The notes: generated by a model not told the origin, from the sequence alone. A DNA stretch of 32,532 nucleotides from Candidatus Rokuibacteriota bacterium (GCA_016179965.1 JACPCF010000077.1:1-32532), one strand, 5' to 3'; positions 1 to 8,708 are shown, numbered from the stretch's first letter. Numbers and translations are program-made.

Positions 1-717
1 GAGGAGACGGCGCTCCTCGAAGCCCTCGAAGACAAGCGCGGCGAGCCGCGGAACAAGCCCCCTTACCCGGGCAGCCGCGGCCTCTGGGGGAAGCCCACGC
101 TCATCAACAACGTGGAGACGTTCGCCATGGTCCCGGTGATCCTCGGCCAGGGCGCCGAGTGGTGGAAGACCCAGGGGACCCGTGGACACCAGGGGCTCAA
201 GGTCATGGCGGTCTCGGGCGACGTCGAGCGGCCCGGCGTGTACGAGATCCCGATGGGGACGACGGTGGCCGAACTGATCCAGATGGCCGGCGGCGTTAAA
301 GGGGGAAAGCGGCTCAAGGCCTTCGCCCCCGGCGGCGCCAGCTCGCCCTTCCTTCCCGCGGACAAGGCTCACGTGGAGATCGACTTCGGCTCCGTCCAGG
401 CGGCGGGGAGCATGCTGGGCTCCGGGGCCCTCGTGGTGGTGGCGGACGGGGCCGACATGCTCAGCGTCGCCGCCAACGTGGTCCGCTTTTTCCGCAATGA
501 ATCGTGCGGCAAGTGCGTCCCCTGCCGCGCTGGGACCGAGAAGGTCGTCACGATGCTCGACGAGATCCTGGCGGGCAAGAGCGACGGCAAACTGCGCGAG
601 GTCCTGCCCGGGCTCGAAGAAACCCTGGCTCAGACCTCAATTTGCGGGCTTGGCCAAGTAGCGCTAAATCCCCTCACCTCAGTGCTGAAGGCCTGGCCCG
701 AGGCGTTGAAGCAATGA
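1..717 (+). CDS. fdsB: NAD-dependent formate dehydrogenase, diaphorase (NuoF-like) subunit, 5' partial
   Basis: The frame is open from base 1 to the TGA at 715-717, so the N-terminus lies outside the window; 238 codons are visible. The start of the visible part (G-L-W-G-K-P-T followed by NNVETF) is the conserved NuoF/HoxF/FdsB region after the FMN/NADH domain. A SLBB-like domain follows (VSGDVERPGVYEIP, then GTTVAELI). The C-terminal domain carries the [4Fe-4S] ligands as S-C-G-K-C-V-P-C-R-x-G near visible residue 169, plus S-I-C-G-L-G. In this family the subunit passes formate-derived electrons to NAD+. The stop overlaps the next start by ATGA, implying translational coupling to the catalytic subunit. 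NuoF of complex I or a hydrogenase diaphorase would look alike; the downstream formate-dehydrogenase-type catalytic gene decides the call. Confidence 0.85.
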   Translation, partial: EETALLEALEDKRGEPRNKPPYPGSRGLWGKPTLINNVETFAMVPVILGQGAEWWKTQGTRGHQGLKVMAVSGDVERPGVYEIPMGTTVAELIQMAGGVKGGKRLKAFAPGGASSPFLPADKAHVEIDFGSVQAAGSMLGSGALVVVADGADMLSVAANVVRFFRNESCGKCVPCRAGTEKVVTMLDEILAGKSDGKLREVLPGLEETLAQTSICGLGQVALNPLTSVLKAWPEALKQ

Positions 718-3509
718 GCGCGATGCTGACGATTGACGGACGGAAGGTCAGCGTCCCCGAGGGGACGACGATCTGGGAGGCCGCGCGCCAGGCCGGGATC
801 GAGATCCCGGTGCTCTGCCACGACCCGCGCCTGCGCCCGGTGGGCGTCTGCCGGATGTGCGTGGTGGACGTGGGCGAGCGCGTCCTCGCCGCCTCGTGTG
901 TGCGCGCTGCCGCCGACGGCATGACGGTCCAGACGCGCTCGGAGAAGGTGGAGCGCTGCCGGAAGACCCTGACCGAACTGCTGCTCTCGGACTACCCTGC
1001 GGATTCGGCCCGGGAGAAGACGACGGGCGACGACCTGCTGTTGGCGCTCGGACGGAGCTTTGGGGTCAGGCCTGAGTATTTGACTATTCCGCGGGGGGAT
1101 GGACGGGCCAGGGACGTTTCTTCCCCCGTCATCGCCGTGGACCACGCCGCGTGCATCCTCTGCGACCGCTGCATCCGCGCCTGCGACGAGATCCAGCACA
1201 ACGACGTGATCGGCCGCACCGGGAAAGGCTACACCGCCAGGATCGCCTTCGACCTCGACAGCCCCATGGGCAAGAGCACCTGCGTCGCGTGCGGCGAGTG
1301 CGCCTCCGTCTGCCCCACCGGCGCCCTGACCCACAAGCCCCTCACCGCGCCGATCCGGCCGCGCGCCGAGCTCAAAAACGTGGACTCCGTCTGCCCGTAC
1401 TGCGGCGTCGGCTGCGCCGTCACCCTCCACGTGGACCCCGCGAAGAACGCCGTCGTCCTGGTGGATGGGCGTCCAAGCCCGGGGAACGAGTCACGCCTCT
1501 GCGTGAAGGGGCGCTACGGCTTCGACTATGCCCTGCACCCACAGCGGCTCACCGTCCCTCTCATCCGGCGGGCCGAGTTCTACCCCAAGGGGCCGCTCTC
1601 GGGCGACGTCAAGGGCGACGGCCGGCGGCGAAAGCCCGGCGGCCTCGTCGATTACAACGAGGTTCTTCCCGCCTTCAGCGAGGCCTCCTGGGACGAGGCC
1701 CTCGACCTCGTAGCGAAGCGGCTCAGCGAGATCAAGAAGGCCGACGGCCCGGGGGCGCTGGCGGGGTTCGGGTCGGCCAAGTGCAGCAACGAGGAGGCCT
1801 ACGTCTTCCAGAAACTGGTCCGCGCCGTCTTCGGGACGAACAACGTGGACCACTGCACGCGCCTCTGCCACGCCTCGTCGGTGGCGGCGCTCCTCGAGAC
1901 CATCGGCTCGGGCGCCGTCACGAACGTCTTCGGCGACGTGAAGAACGCGGAGGTGGCGCTGATCGCCGGGAGCAGCACCACCGATAACCACCCCGTCGCC
2001 GCGACCTTCATCAAGGACGCGGCCCAGCACGGCACGACGCTCATCGTCGTGGACCAGCGCGAGACGGGGATCGCCCGCCACGCCCACCACTTCCTCCGGA
2101 TCAACCCGGGGACCGACGTGGCGCTCTACAACGCCTGGATGCACGTATTGATCTCCGAGGGCCTGGTCAACCGTGAGTACATCGCCAAGCACACGGAAGG
2201 CTTCGAGGCGCTCAGGGAGACCGTCAAGCGCTACCCGCCCGAGCGCGCCGCCGAGATCTGCGGGGTGCCGGCCGACAAGATCCGCGAGGCCGCCAGCGTC
2301 TTCGGCAGGGCGAAGGCGGCCATCATCTTCTGGGGAATGGGCATCTCCCAGCACACCCACGGCACCGACAACGCGCGCTGCCTGATCTCACTCGCGCTCC
2401 TGACCGGCAACGTGGGGCGGCCCGGCACGGGGCTCCACCCCCTCCGCGGCCAGAACAACGTCCAGGGCGCCTCGGACGCGGGGCTCATCCCGATGGTCTT
2501 CCCCGACTACCAAAGTGTCGAAGACGCTGGGATCCGCAAGAGGTTTGAGGCAGCCTGGGGAGTCAGGCTCGACCCCAAGCGCGGGCTCACCGTCGTCGAG
2601 ATCATGACGGGGGCGCTCGAGAAGCGCATCCGCGGGATGTACATGATGGGGGAGAATCCCTTCCTCTCGGACCCCAACATCAACAAGGTGCGCAAAGCCC
2701 TGGCCGCTCTCGACTTCCTCTGCGTCCAGGACATCTTCCTGACCGAGACGGCCGAGTTCGCCGACGTGATCCTCCCGGCGACGTCCTTCTTCGAGAAGAC
2801 CGGGACCTATACGAACACCGACCGCCGGGTCCAGATCGGCTGGAAGGCCGTCGAGCCGCCCGGCCAGGCTCGGCTCGACTGGGAGGTCGTCTCGGAGATC
2901 GCGCGCCGGATGGGCTACCCGATGGAGTACGTGACCGCCGAGGAGATCTTCAACGAGTTCACAGCGCTGGCGCCCTCCTACCAGGGTCTCACCTATCAGA
3001 ACCTCCAACCCCACGGAAAACTTTGGCCCTGCCCCGACCCCGAGAGGAGCGACGGCGTCCAGCTCCTCTTCGGCGACGGCTTCCCCACCCCGAGCGGGCG
3101 CGGGAAGTTCGTCCCCTGCGAGTACCGGCCGGCCGCGGAGGTGCCCGACTCCGACTACCCGTTCGTCCTCAACACGGGGCGGCTCCTCGAGCACTGGCAC
3201 ACGGGCGTCATGACGCGCCGGTCGCGGCCCCTCTCGACGATCCAGCCCGAGGCCTTCTGCGAGATGAACCCCGACGACCTCGCCGCCGCGGGGATCCCGG
3301 CCGGCGCCTACGTGAGCGTCTCCTCCCGCCGGGGCTCCATCACCCTCCGCGCCCACGCCTCCCGCCGCATCGCCCCGGGCACGGTCTTCATTCCCTTCCA
3401 CTTCCGCGAGGCCGCCGCCAACGTCCTCACCAACGACCAGCTCGACCCCGTCGGCAAGATTCCCGAATTCAAATTCTGCGCCGTCCGCATCGACCCCGCC
3501 ACGGCCTGA
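714..3509 (+). CDS. fdsA: Formate dehydrogenase catalytic (molybdopterin) subunit, cysteine type
   Basis: This encodes 931 residues from the ATG overlapping the upstream stop; a second ATG at 723 is possible. An N-terminal [2Fe-2S] domain has C35, C46, C49 and C62. Two ferredoxin-type [4Fe-4S] motifs follow (C147/C150/C153/C157 and C190/C193/C196/C200). The bis-MGD domain opens with its own cluster (C227, C230, C234, C263). The metal-ligand region is C-T-R-L-C-H-A-S-S-V, with C385-H386 as the expected Mo/W ligand and catalytic His. The codon there is TGC, so this is not a selenoenzyme. A C-terminal dinucleotide-binding domain (NTGRLLEHWHTG) completes it. Oddly, the segment where FdsA and NuoG proteins carry a His-Cys3 cluster reads L-S-D-Y-P-A-D-S and has no Cys. 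Expected role: cytoplasmic formate + NAD+ to CO2 + NADH together with the upstream subunit. Function is inferred from family membership. Confidence 0.9.
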   Translation: MSAMLTIDGRKVSVPEGTTIWEAARQAGIEIPVLCHDPRLRPVGVCRMCVVDVGERVLAASCVRAAADGMTVQTRSEKVERCRKTLTELLLSDYPADSAREKTTGDDLLLALGRSFGVRPEYLTIPRGDGRARDVSSPVIAVDHAACILCDRCIRACDEIQHNDVIGRTGKGYTARIAFDLDSPMGKSTCVACGECASVCPTGALTHKPLTAPIRPRAELKNVDSVCPYCGVGCAVTLHVDPAKNAVVLVDGRPSPGNESRLCVKGRYGFDYALHPQRLTVPLIRRAEFYPKGPLSGDVKGDGRRRKPGGLVDYNEVLPAFSEASWDEALDLVAKRLSEIKKADGPGALAGFGSAKCSNEEAYVFQKLVRAVFGTNNVDHCTRLCHASSVAALLETIGSGAVTNVFGDVKNAEVALIAGSSTTDNHPVAATFIKDAAQHGTTLIVVDQRETGIARHAHHFLRINPGTDVALYNAWMHVLISEGLVNREYIAKHTEGFEALRETVKRYPPERAAEICGVPADKIREAASVFGRAKAAIIFWGMGISQHTHGTDNARCLISLALLTGNVGRPGTGLHPLRGQNNVQGASDAGLIPMVFPDYQSVEDAGIRKRFEAAWGVRLDPKRGLTVVEIMTGALEKRIRGMYMMGENPFLSDPNINKVRKALAALDFLCVQDIFLTETAEFADVILPATSFFEKTGTYTNTDRRVQIGWKAVEPPGQARLDWEVVSEIARRMGYPMEYVTAEEIFNEFTALAPSYQGLTYQNLQPHGKLWPCPDPERSDGVQLLFGDGFPTPSGRGKFVPCEYRPAAEVPDSDYPFVLNTGRLLEHWHTGVMTRRSRPLSTIQPEAFCEMNPDDLAAAGIPAGAYVSVSSRRGSITLRAHASRRIAPGTVFIPFHFREAAANVLTNDQLDPVGKIPEFKFCAVRIDPATA

Positions 3510-3519
3510 CGGAGACCAT

Positions 3520-3828
3520 CTAGCGCAACTGCCCCAGACGCCGGGCAACCTCGTTGTAGATCTCTGCCCGCTCGCGCTTCCCGATGCCGATGATGAGGAT
3601 GACCAGTTTTTTCCGCTGGATCTCGTAGACGATCCGATAACCCTTCTTGCCAAAGTAGGTCTTGCGGTACCCGGTGAGGTCGATTCCCATCCTCTTCCCC
3701 AAAGGCTCGCCGAGCTCAGGCCGCTCGGCGATCCTGTCGATCTGTCTTACTGCTACCTTCTTCAGGGAGCCATCCAGCGCTTCGAATTCCCGCGCGGCCT
3801 CCGGCAGGAACTCGACCTTATAGGCCAT
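3520..3828 (-). CDS. RelE/ParE-superfamily toxin
   Basis: A 102-residue basic protein beginning M-A-Y-K-V-E-F-L. It has the RelE pattern of an N-terminal strand, a helical stretch (PEAAREFEALDGSLKK), then GYRKTYFGKKGYRIVYEI and a hydrophobic strand (LVILIIGIGKR). RelE-family toxins are ribosome-associated mRNA interferases, and the G-x-R-x-x-Y and Y-R-I-V-Y-E-I elements are typical. The start lies inside the antitoxin gene (11-base overlap), the usual antitoxin-first arrangement. The stop converges with the formate dehydrogenase gene 10 bases away. Base composition looks less GC-rich than the flanks, consistent with a mobile module. Whether it is active cannot be seen. Confidence 0.85.
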   Translation of the reverse strand: MAYKVEFLPEAAREFEALDGSLKKVAVRQIDRIAERPELGEPLGKRMGIDLTGYRKTYFGKKGYRIVYEIQRKKLVILIIGIGKRERAEIYNEVARRLGQLR

Positions 3829-4090
3829 ACTTGGTCTTCAGAGACTCCCACGGGATCCTCTTCCCTCGAGCCCTCCCCTTCCTTTCCTGAATTTCCAGCG
3901 CGGTGAGCAGGTGCTCCAGGTCCTCCACGATTCCCTCGTATTCTTCGATGGGAAGAATCACGGCCTCCAGGCGATTATTGCGTGACAGCACGACGCGACC
4001 TGTGCGCTTGGCCTCATTCAACACTTCGCCCAGCTGTTTCGACGCTCTTGACGAGGACACGATCTCCTGACGGCGGTACGCCGTTTCCAT
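3818..4090 (-). CDS. Phd/YefM/RelB-type antitoxin
   Basis: A 90-residue protein with an N-terminal DNA-binding part like Phd/YefM: short strand, helix with SSSRASKQLGEVLNEAKRTG, then V-V-L-S-R-N-N-R-L-E-A-V-I-L. This is followed by a toxin-neutralising helical tail (EEYEGIVEDLEHLLTALE). The ATG at 4088-4090 is preceded by GGAGG with a 5-base gap. It overlaps and precedes the RelE-like toxin, so the pair forms a type II toxin-antitoxin operon. Autorepression through the palindrome in its promoter is likely. Known from the family: the antitoxin binds toxin and operator together; neither is shown here. Confidence 0.82.
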   Translation of the reverse strand: METAYRRQEIVSSSRASKQLGEVLNEAKRTGRVVLSRNNRLEAVILPIEEYEGIVEDLEHLLTALEIQERKGRARGKRIPWESLKTKYGL

Positions 4091-4124
4091 GCTGGCCTCC
4101 GAGTTGGGTTCTATGCTGGGGAAG

Positions 4125-4153
4125 ATTATCCGTCAGATTTTACGGAAAATCAA
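4125..4153 (-). promoter_or_regulatory. Promoter and likely operator of the RelE-type toxin-antitoxin operon
   Basis: On the minus strand, TTGATT (4153-4148) and GATAAT (4130-4125) are separated by exactly 17 bases, a good sigma-70 type pair upstream of the antitoxin start. The spacer region contains an inverted repeat TCCGT-N8-ACGGA (4129-4146) that overlaps the -10 edge, the place expected for antitoxin autorepression. The call rests on sequence match only. Confidence 0.55.
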
Positions 4154-4182
4154 CCGGAGAGACCGGTGGTCCACATCTCCCC

Positions 4183-5424
4183 TCAGCGCTCAAGCGAGAA
4201 GCGGACGGTGGGAGCCGTGGCGCGGGGCGGGGCGAGGCCGCCGGGGGCGGGCTTGAGCTCGCGGCTCTGGTCCACCTCGACGTCGGTGCGCCAGAAGGAG
4301 GCGGGGCGGAAGCGCGTGACGGTCTCCTCCCACTGCTCGGCACCGTCGGGCCTGGCGATGGTCGTTGACGTGCGGAGCTGGGCGGCCCCGGCGGTGCCGG
4401 CGATCACTTCGAGGAGCCTGACGGTCTCGCCGCGGTAGTTCTGAAACTCGACGCTGCGCGCCCCGACGCCCCCGGCCTGGATCACCTGGTCGAACTGGCC
4501 TGAGTCCACGAATCCCCTGAGGCGCGAATACTCACCCGTTTCACCCAGGAGTTTGATCGGCCCCACGGGGCGGAGCGGGAGGAGGTCGCCGAGGCGACGG
4601 CGGGTCTGACGGAGGAGGGCTTCTTCGATCCGGCGGGCGGCCTCGCCGTAGGGGGCGTCGGCGGGCGGCGGGGCGGTCACGAAAAGGTCGAGGGCGAGGG
4701 AGCCGTCGCCCCGCTGGCGGTAGAGGCGGTACATGCCGGCGGCCGGGGAGTCCGCAACGCCATCCACCTGGGCGTTGCCGTCCTGATCGAGGAGACCAAG
4801 GCGCTGGCGGGCGTCGGCCCCGGCCCCCAGCTGGCTCGCCAGTTCCACCCCCACGTCGCGGTCGGTCTGGCCGCGCAGGGGAAAGAGCGGCACGACCCCG
4901 GCCTGCCCCTCGGCGCCCCCCAGCTCCCTTCGGCGCGCCCGGAGCGCCTTGTCCTCGAGAGCCGGGAGGTCCTGGCAGGGGACGCGCGCCAGGTCGGGGC
5001 CGGCCGAGGGCGCGACGCGCGACGGCCCGGGACGGGCGAGGCGCCCGCCCTGCTCGAGCCCCGCCAACTCGGCCTCCAGGGTGCGCCGCTCCTGCTCGAG
5101 GCCCTCGATCCGCTCCTGAATTCGCGCGACGCGGACGAAGTCGAGCTTGATGATCGCCCCGACCTTTTCGTCCTCGAGCCGCCCCCGTTCCTCGCGGATC
5201 TGGGCGAGGCGGGCGCGGATCGTCTCGGCGCGGGAGGCGGGGTCCTGGGCGGCTGACGGTGCCGCGGCGGCCGTGATCCCCAAGGCGCGTCGCGCCGCCT
5301 CTGAGACGCGGACATGTTCCCCTAGCCTGTCCCGCAACGCCCGGCACTCGGCGGGCGAGAGCGGCTGAGCGCCAGCCAGGAGGGGGAGCGCCAGCAGGAG
5401 GAGCGCAACGCGCAGTGAGGTCAT
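4183..5424 (-). CDS. Secreted coiled-coil protein of unknown function
   Basis: The start is the ATG at 5422-5424, which overlaps the stop of the upstream hydrolase (ATGA). It gives 413 residues with a classical signal peptide (MTSLRVALLLLALPLLAGAQ). The frame is open further upstream but that part reads as an Arg/Pro-rich shadow. After the signal comes a charged helical region (about residues 60-120: AQIREERGRLEDEKV, RIQERIEGLEQERR) predicted to be a coiled coil. A mixed C-terminal domain follows with D-Q-D-G-N-A-Q-V-D-G, resembling a dockerin/EF-hand calcium loop, and a region with YRLYRQRGDGSLALDLFV. I do not recognise the family. It is coupled to an alpha/beta hydrolase and is probably periplasmic or extracellular. 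Confidence 0.65.
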   Translation of the reverse strand: MTSLRVALLLLALPLLAGAQPLSPAECRALRDRLGEHVRVSEAARRALGITAAAAPSAAQDPASRAETIRARLAQIREERGRLEDEKVGAIIKLDFVRVARIQERIEGLEQERRTLEAELAGLEQGGRLARPGPSRVAPSAGPDLARVPCQDLPALEDKALRARRRELGGAEGQAGVVPLFPLRGQTDRDVGVELASQLGAGADARQRLGLLDQDGNAQVDGVADSPAAGMYRLYRQRGDGSLALDLFVTAPPPADAPYGEAARRIEEALLRQTRRRLGDLLPLRPVGPIKLLGETGEYSRLRGFVDSGQFDQVIQAGGVGARSVEFQNYRGETVRLLEVIAGTAGAAQLRTSTTIARPDGAEQWEETVTRFRPASFWRTDVEVDQSRELKPAPGGLAPPRATAPTVRFSLER

Positions 5425-6257
5425 AGAAACGGCTCCAAGAGCCCCACGAAGGCGGCGGGGGTGTCGAGGACCAGGTGATGGTACACGCCGGGGATCTCGG
5501 CGATCGTCGCGCGCGGGATCGTCTTCGCCATCTCCTCCCCCATCCGGCGCGGCAGGATGGGGCTCTTCTTCCCGCGGACGATCAGGGTCGGGCACTCGAT
5601 CTTGGGCAGCAGCGGCCAGGCGTCCACGGGCTTGCGGGTGCCGTTGCACGCCGGATCGAAGCGGTACGTCCACTTGCCATCGCGCTCGATGAGACCGACC
5701 CGGGCCAGATGGGCCAGCAGGTCCGGCCGCGCCGTGGTCTCGCGCGGAAGGAGGCGAAAGGCCGCCACCGCGGCCTCGAGGCTCCCATGGCGGCGGAGCG
5801 GCCGGGAGCCGCGTCGCTGCCTCTCCCAGAGCCGCTCCACGGGAACGGCCGGGCGGCTGTCAGCGATCACGAGCCGCCGGACGCGGGCCGGGTGCCACGC
5901 GGCGAAGCACATGGCATTGTGCCCCCCCATGGAGTGGCCGACGAGGACCATCTCCTTCCAGCCGAGGGCGTCCATCACCCCGACAAGATCCCGGGAGAAG
6001 TCTTCCGGCTGGTAGGCGGGCGGGTCCGGCCACTGGCTCTCGCCGTGCCCCCGCTGGTCTAGGGAGAGGACGTGGAAGCGGTCGGCGAAGGCAGGCGCCA
6101 CGGCGTCGAACCAGTGGGCGTGGGCCGCCCCACCGTGGAGAAAGAGGAGGCCGGGCCGGCCGGGAGAGCCCCATTCAAGGCCGTGGAGGCTCAACGCGCC
6201 GACCGTCAGGCGGCGGCTTCGCGCCAACTCGCAGCCGAAGGCTTGGGGGCGATTCAC
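5421..6257 (-). CDS. Alpha/beta-fold hydrolase
   Basis: A 278-residue single-domain alpha/beta hydrolase. Visible elements are the oxyanion-hole loop H-G-G (41-43), D-Q-R-G-H-G-E-S after strand 4, the nucleophile elbow G-H-S-M-G-G (107-112, Ser109), and a C-terminal G-V-Y-H-H-L-V-L-D holding the catalytic His. The acid is less obvious: the usual position after strand 7 reads R-G-K-K-S-P-I-L, so the acid may sit after strand 6 (V-I-A-D-S-R). There is no signal peptide, so it is cytoplasmic. The substrate is unknown; esterase, haloalkane dehalogenase-like and C-C hydrolase activities all occur in this fold. It is first of a two-gene unit with the secreted protein downstream. The 85 bases upstream are a divergent intergenic space shared with the glycoside hydrolase gene. 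Confidence 0.85.
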   Translation of the reverse strand: MNRPQAFGCELARSRRLTVGALSLHGLEWGSPGRPGLLFLHGGAAHAHWFDAVAPAFADRFHVLSLDQRGHGESQWPDPPAYQPEDFSRDLVGVMDALGWKEMVLVGHSMGGHNAMCFAAWHPARVRRLVIADSRPAVPVERLWERQRRGSRPLRRHGSLEAAVAAFRLLPRETTARPDLLAHLARVGLIERDGKWTYRFDPACNGTRKPVDAWPLLPKIECPTLIVRGKKSPILPRRMGEEMAKTIPRATIAEIPGVYHHLVLDTPAAFVGLLEPFL

Positions 6258-6342
6258 GCCACCGATTGTAGCCGAAAACGCCTGCGCCTTCAGGCTATGG
6301 TGTGATCAAAAAGGGTTTGCGCCGGCGGCGGACAGCGGTATT

Positions 6343-7755
6343 GTGAGTTTAGAGATGGAAGACCTTCCCGAGTCACCCGCTGGGCGCCGGCGCCTCTTCG
6401 TGGTCGCCGGCCTCGCCCTCCTGGCTCTGGCCCTCAGCCTGCTGACGGGGGCGAGAGTCGCCCCATCGCGCGCGTCCGCCGAGGCCGAAACGGCCTACCT
6501 CTTCGCGCCCACCGAACCACCGCCCCGCCCCAAGCCCATCGAGGGGCAGGTCGTGGACGCCGAGACCAAGGCGCCGATCGCCGCAGCCTCCATCCACTCG
6601 GGCCCGGAGGAGATCCGGAGCGACCCCGAGGGGCGCTTCACGGTTCCCGAGCCCCAGTTCCCCCTGATCGTGAAGGCCCCGGGCTACGAGCGGAAGACCC
6701 TGGAGGCGGGCGCCTTCCCCCTGACCATCCCGCTCCAGCCCAAGGTCATCAAGGCGGCGTACCTGACCTACTTCGGCGTGGGCGACAAGGGCATCCGGGG
6801 GCGGGTCTTTGATCTTCTCAACCGCACCGAGCTGAACGCCGTCGTCATTGACGTCAAGGGCGACCGGGGGTGGATCCCGTACCGGACCCAGGTCCCCCTG
6901 GCCCCGGAGGCGGGCGCTCAGGGGCCGGTCATCATCAAGGAGTTCGACCAGATGCTGGCCGACCTCAAGGCCCAGGGGGTCTATACGATCGCCCGGATCG
7001 TGGTCTTCAAGGACAACGTCCTGGCCCACCGCAAGCCCGAGTGGGCGGTGATTGACACGCGAACCGATCAGCCCTGGCTCGACCGGGAGGGGCTCGCCTG
7101 GCTCGATCCCTTCAGGGAAGAGGTCTGGGACTACGCGATCGCCGTCGCCCGGGAAGCCGCCCAGAAGGGCTTCGACGAGATCCAGTTCGACTACGTCCGC
7201 TTCCCCACCGACGGCAAGCTGGCCGCCGCCCGCTACTCCCAACCGAACACGCGGGAGACGCGCCTGCGGGCCATCGCCGGGTTCCTGGCGCGCGCGCGGA
7301 AGGAGCTGGCGCCGATGGGGGTCTTCCTCGCGGCCGACATCTTCGGCTACACGGCGTTCAACGAGAACGACACGGACATCGGCCAGCGGGTCGAGGACCT
7401 GGCGGAGCACCTCGACTACCTCTCGCCGATGGTCTATCCCTCCGGCTATCACCTCGGGATCCCCCGCTACCGCAATCCCGTGGAGCACCCCTACGAGGTC
7501 GTCTTCGAGAGCATCAAGCTGCTCCGCAAGCGCACCGCCGGCTTTCCCGTGAAGGTGCGCCCGTGGATCCAGGATTTCCGCGATTACGCCTTCGACCGGC
7601 GGCCGTTCGGCGTGAAGGAGGTGCGCGCCCAGGTCAAGGCCGCCGGTGACGCCGGCGCGGTGGGGTGGATGCTCTGGAACCCCCGCAACGACTACACCGT
7701 GGCGGCGCTCCAACCCAAGCCCTCGTCCGGCGCGCGCCCGGCTGCCACTCGGTGA
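6343..7755 (+). CDS. Membrane-anchored putative glycoside hydrolase (DUF4015 family)
   Basis: This has 470 codons from GTG 6343; an in-frame ATG at 6355 is an equal alternative, and neither has a strong Shine-Dalgarno. A single transmembrane segment (about 18-36) follows a short Arg-rich cytoplasmic tail, and then a Pro-rich linker. A carboxypeptidase-regulatory-like Ig domain (about 66-125: IEGQVVDAETKAPIAAAS, DPEGRFTVP) precedes a TIM-barrel domain (about 140-455). The barrel shows N-A-V-V-I-D-V-K-G-D, D-E-I-Q-F-D-Y-V-R-F-P and Y-L-S-P-M-V-Y-P, hallmarks of the DUF4015 (GH13-like) family. It is probably an envelope polysaccharide hydrolase facing the periplasm. It is coupled by a GTGA overlap to a polysaccharide deacetylase, so the two likely act on the same glycan. 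Confidence 0.85.
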   Translation: MSLEMEDLPESPAGRRRLFVVAGLALLALALSLLTGARVAPSRASAEAETAYLFAPTEPPPRPKPIEGQVVDAETKAPIAAASIHSGPEEIRSDPEGRFTVPEPQFPLIVKAPGYERKTLEAGAFPLTIPLQPKVIKAAYLTYFGVGDKGIRGRVFDLLNRTELNAVVIDVKGDRGWIPYRTQVPLAPEAGAQGPVIIKEFDQMLADLKAQGVYTIARIVVFKDNVLAHRKPEWAVIDTRTDQPWLDREGLAWLDPFREEVWDYAIAVAREAAQKGFDEIQFDYVRFPTDGKLAAARYSQPNTRETRLRAIAGFLARARKELAPMGVFLAADIFGYTAFNENDTDIGQRVEDLAEHLDYLSPMVYPSGYHLGIPRYRNPVEHPYEVVFESIKLLRKRTAGFPVKVRPWIQDFRDYAFDRRPFGVKEVRAQVKAAGDAGAVGWMLWNPRNDYTVAALQPKPSSGARPAATR

Positions 7756-8708
7756 CTCCGACCCGGCTGCTCCTCCCGCTCTCGCTCCTGCTCCTCGCTC
7801 CCGCGTCCGTCCTCGCCCAGCGCCCCGCCAACGAGCTCGGGCGCGTCATGATCCTCGAGTACCACAAGATCGATTATCCGGAGGGACGCTGGACACGGAC
7901 GCCCGAAAACTTCCGCGCCGACCTCCAGCGGCTCTGGGAGAAGGGCTACCGCCTGGTCGCCCTCAACGACGTCCTGGATGGGAAGATCAACGTCCCCGCC
8001 GCCACCACGCCGGTCGTCCTCACCTTCGACGATTCCTCGCCGGGGCAGTTCCGCTACCTGGAGAAGAACGGCGCCGTCGAGGTGGACCCCGAGTCGGCGG
8101 TGGGGATCCTGGAAGCCTTCGCGCGGGAGCAGCCCGAGTTCGGCCTGAAGGCAACGTTCTACGTGCTGCCGGCCGCCGACCCGCCGAACCGGCTCTTCAA
8201 CCAGCCGGCCTACGAGGGACGAAAGCTCCAGTACCTCGTCTCGCGAGGCTTCGAGATCGGCAACCACACGCTCTGGCACGCCAACCTCTCCCACTATCCA
8301 GAGGAGACCGTCCGCAAGCAGCTGGCGGCGGCCCAGGAGCGGATCCAGCGTCACGTGCCGGGATACCGGCCCCGGACGCTGGCGCTCCCGATGGGCGCCT
8401 ACCCCCGCGAAATCGGCTGGGCCGTCAGGGGAACCGTCAACGGCACGGCCTACCAGCACGACGCGATCCTCATGGTTTCGGGTGGGGCTGCGCCGTCGCC
8501 CTTCTCCAAGCAGTTCGACCCGCTCCGGCTCCCCCGCATCCAGGCGCTGGAATCGGAGCTCGCCTACTGGCTCGGGCACTTCGACCGGCATCCCCACGAG
8601 CGGTTCGTCAGCGACGGCGACCCACTGACGGTCGCGGTGCCGAAGCGCAAAAAAGACGAGGTGAAGAACCCCCTCCCGTCGGGGTTGCGCGTGGTGGAAC
8701 GTGAGTAG
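7752..8708 (+). CDS. Secreted polysaccharide deacetylase (NodB fold)
   Basis: The start is chosen as the GTG at 7752, overlapping the upstream stop (GTGA), because it places a clean signal peptide (TRLLLPLSLLLLAPASVLAQ) at the N-terminus; mature length is about 295. The NodB signature is complete: T-F-D-D at 91-94 with Asp94 as metal ligand, and H-T-L-W-H with His172 and His176. Later motifs are present as R-P-R-T-L-A-L-P-M-G. The family removes N- or O-acetyl groups from chitin-like or peptidoglycan sugars. The substrate is not evident, but the coupled DUF4015 hydrolase and the convergent muramidase fusion point to cell-wall glycan. Expected location is periplasmic or extracellular. Confidence 0.87.
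   Translation: MTPTRLLLPLSLLLLAPASVLAQRPANELGRVMILEYHKIDYPEGRWTRTPENFRADLQRLWEKGYRLVALNDVLDGKINVPAATTPVVLTFDDSSPGQFRYLEKNGAVEVDPESAVGILEAFAREQPEFGLKATFYVLPAADPPNRLFNQPAYEGRKLQYLVSRGFEIGNHTLWHANLSHYPEETVRKQLAAAQERIQRHVPGYRPRTLALPMGAYPREIGWAVRGTVNGTAYQHDAILMVSGGAAPSPFSKQFDPLRLPRIQALESELAYWLGHFDRHPHERFVSDGDPLTVAVPKRKKDEVKNPLPSGLRVVERE

Noticed and set aside
1861-1880. Selenocysteine in the formate dehydrogenase catalytic subunit
   Set aside because: The codon at the metal-ligand position is TGC (Cys385) and no in-frame TGA interrupts the gene.
5425-5673. N-terminal extension of the secreted coiled-coil protein
   Set aside because: It would overlap the alpha/beta hydrolase, reads as Arg/Pro-rich shadow, and hides a clean signal peptide at the ATGA-coupled start.
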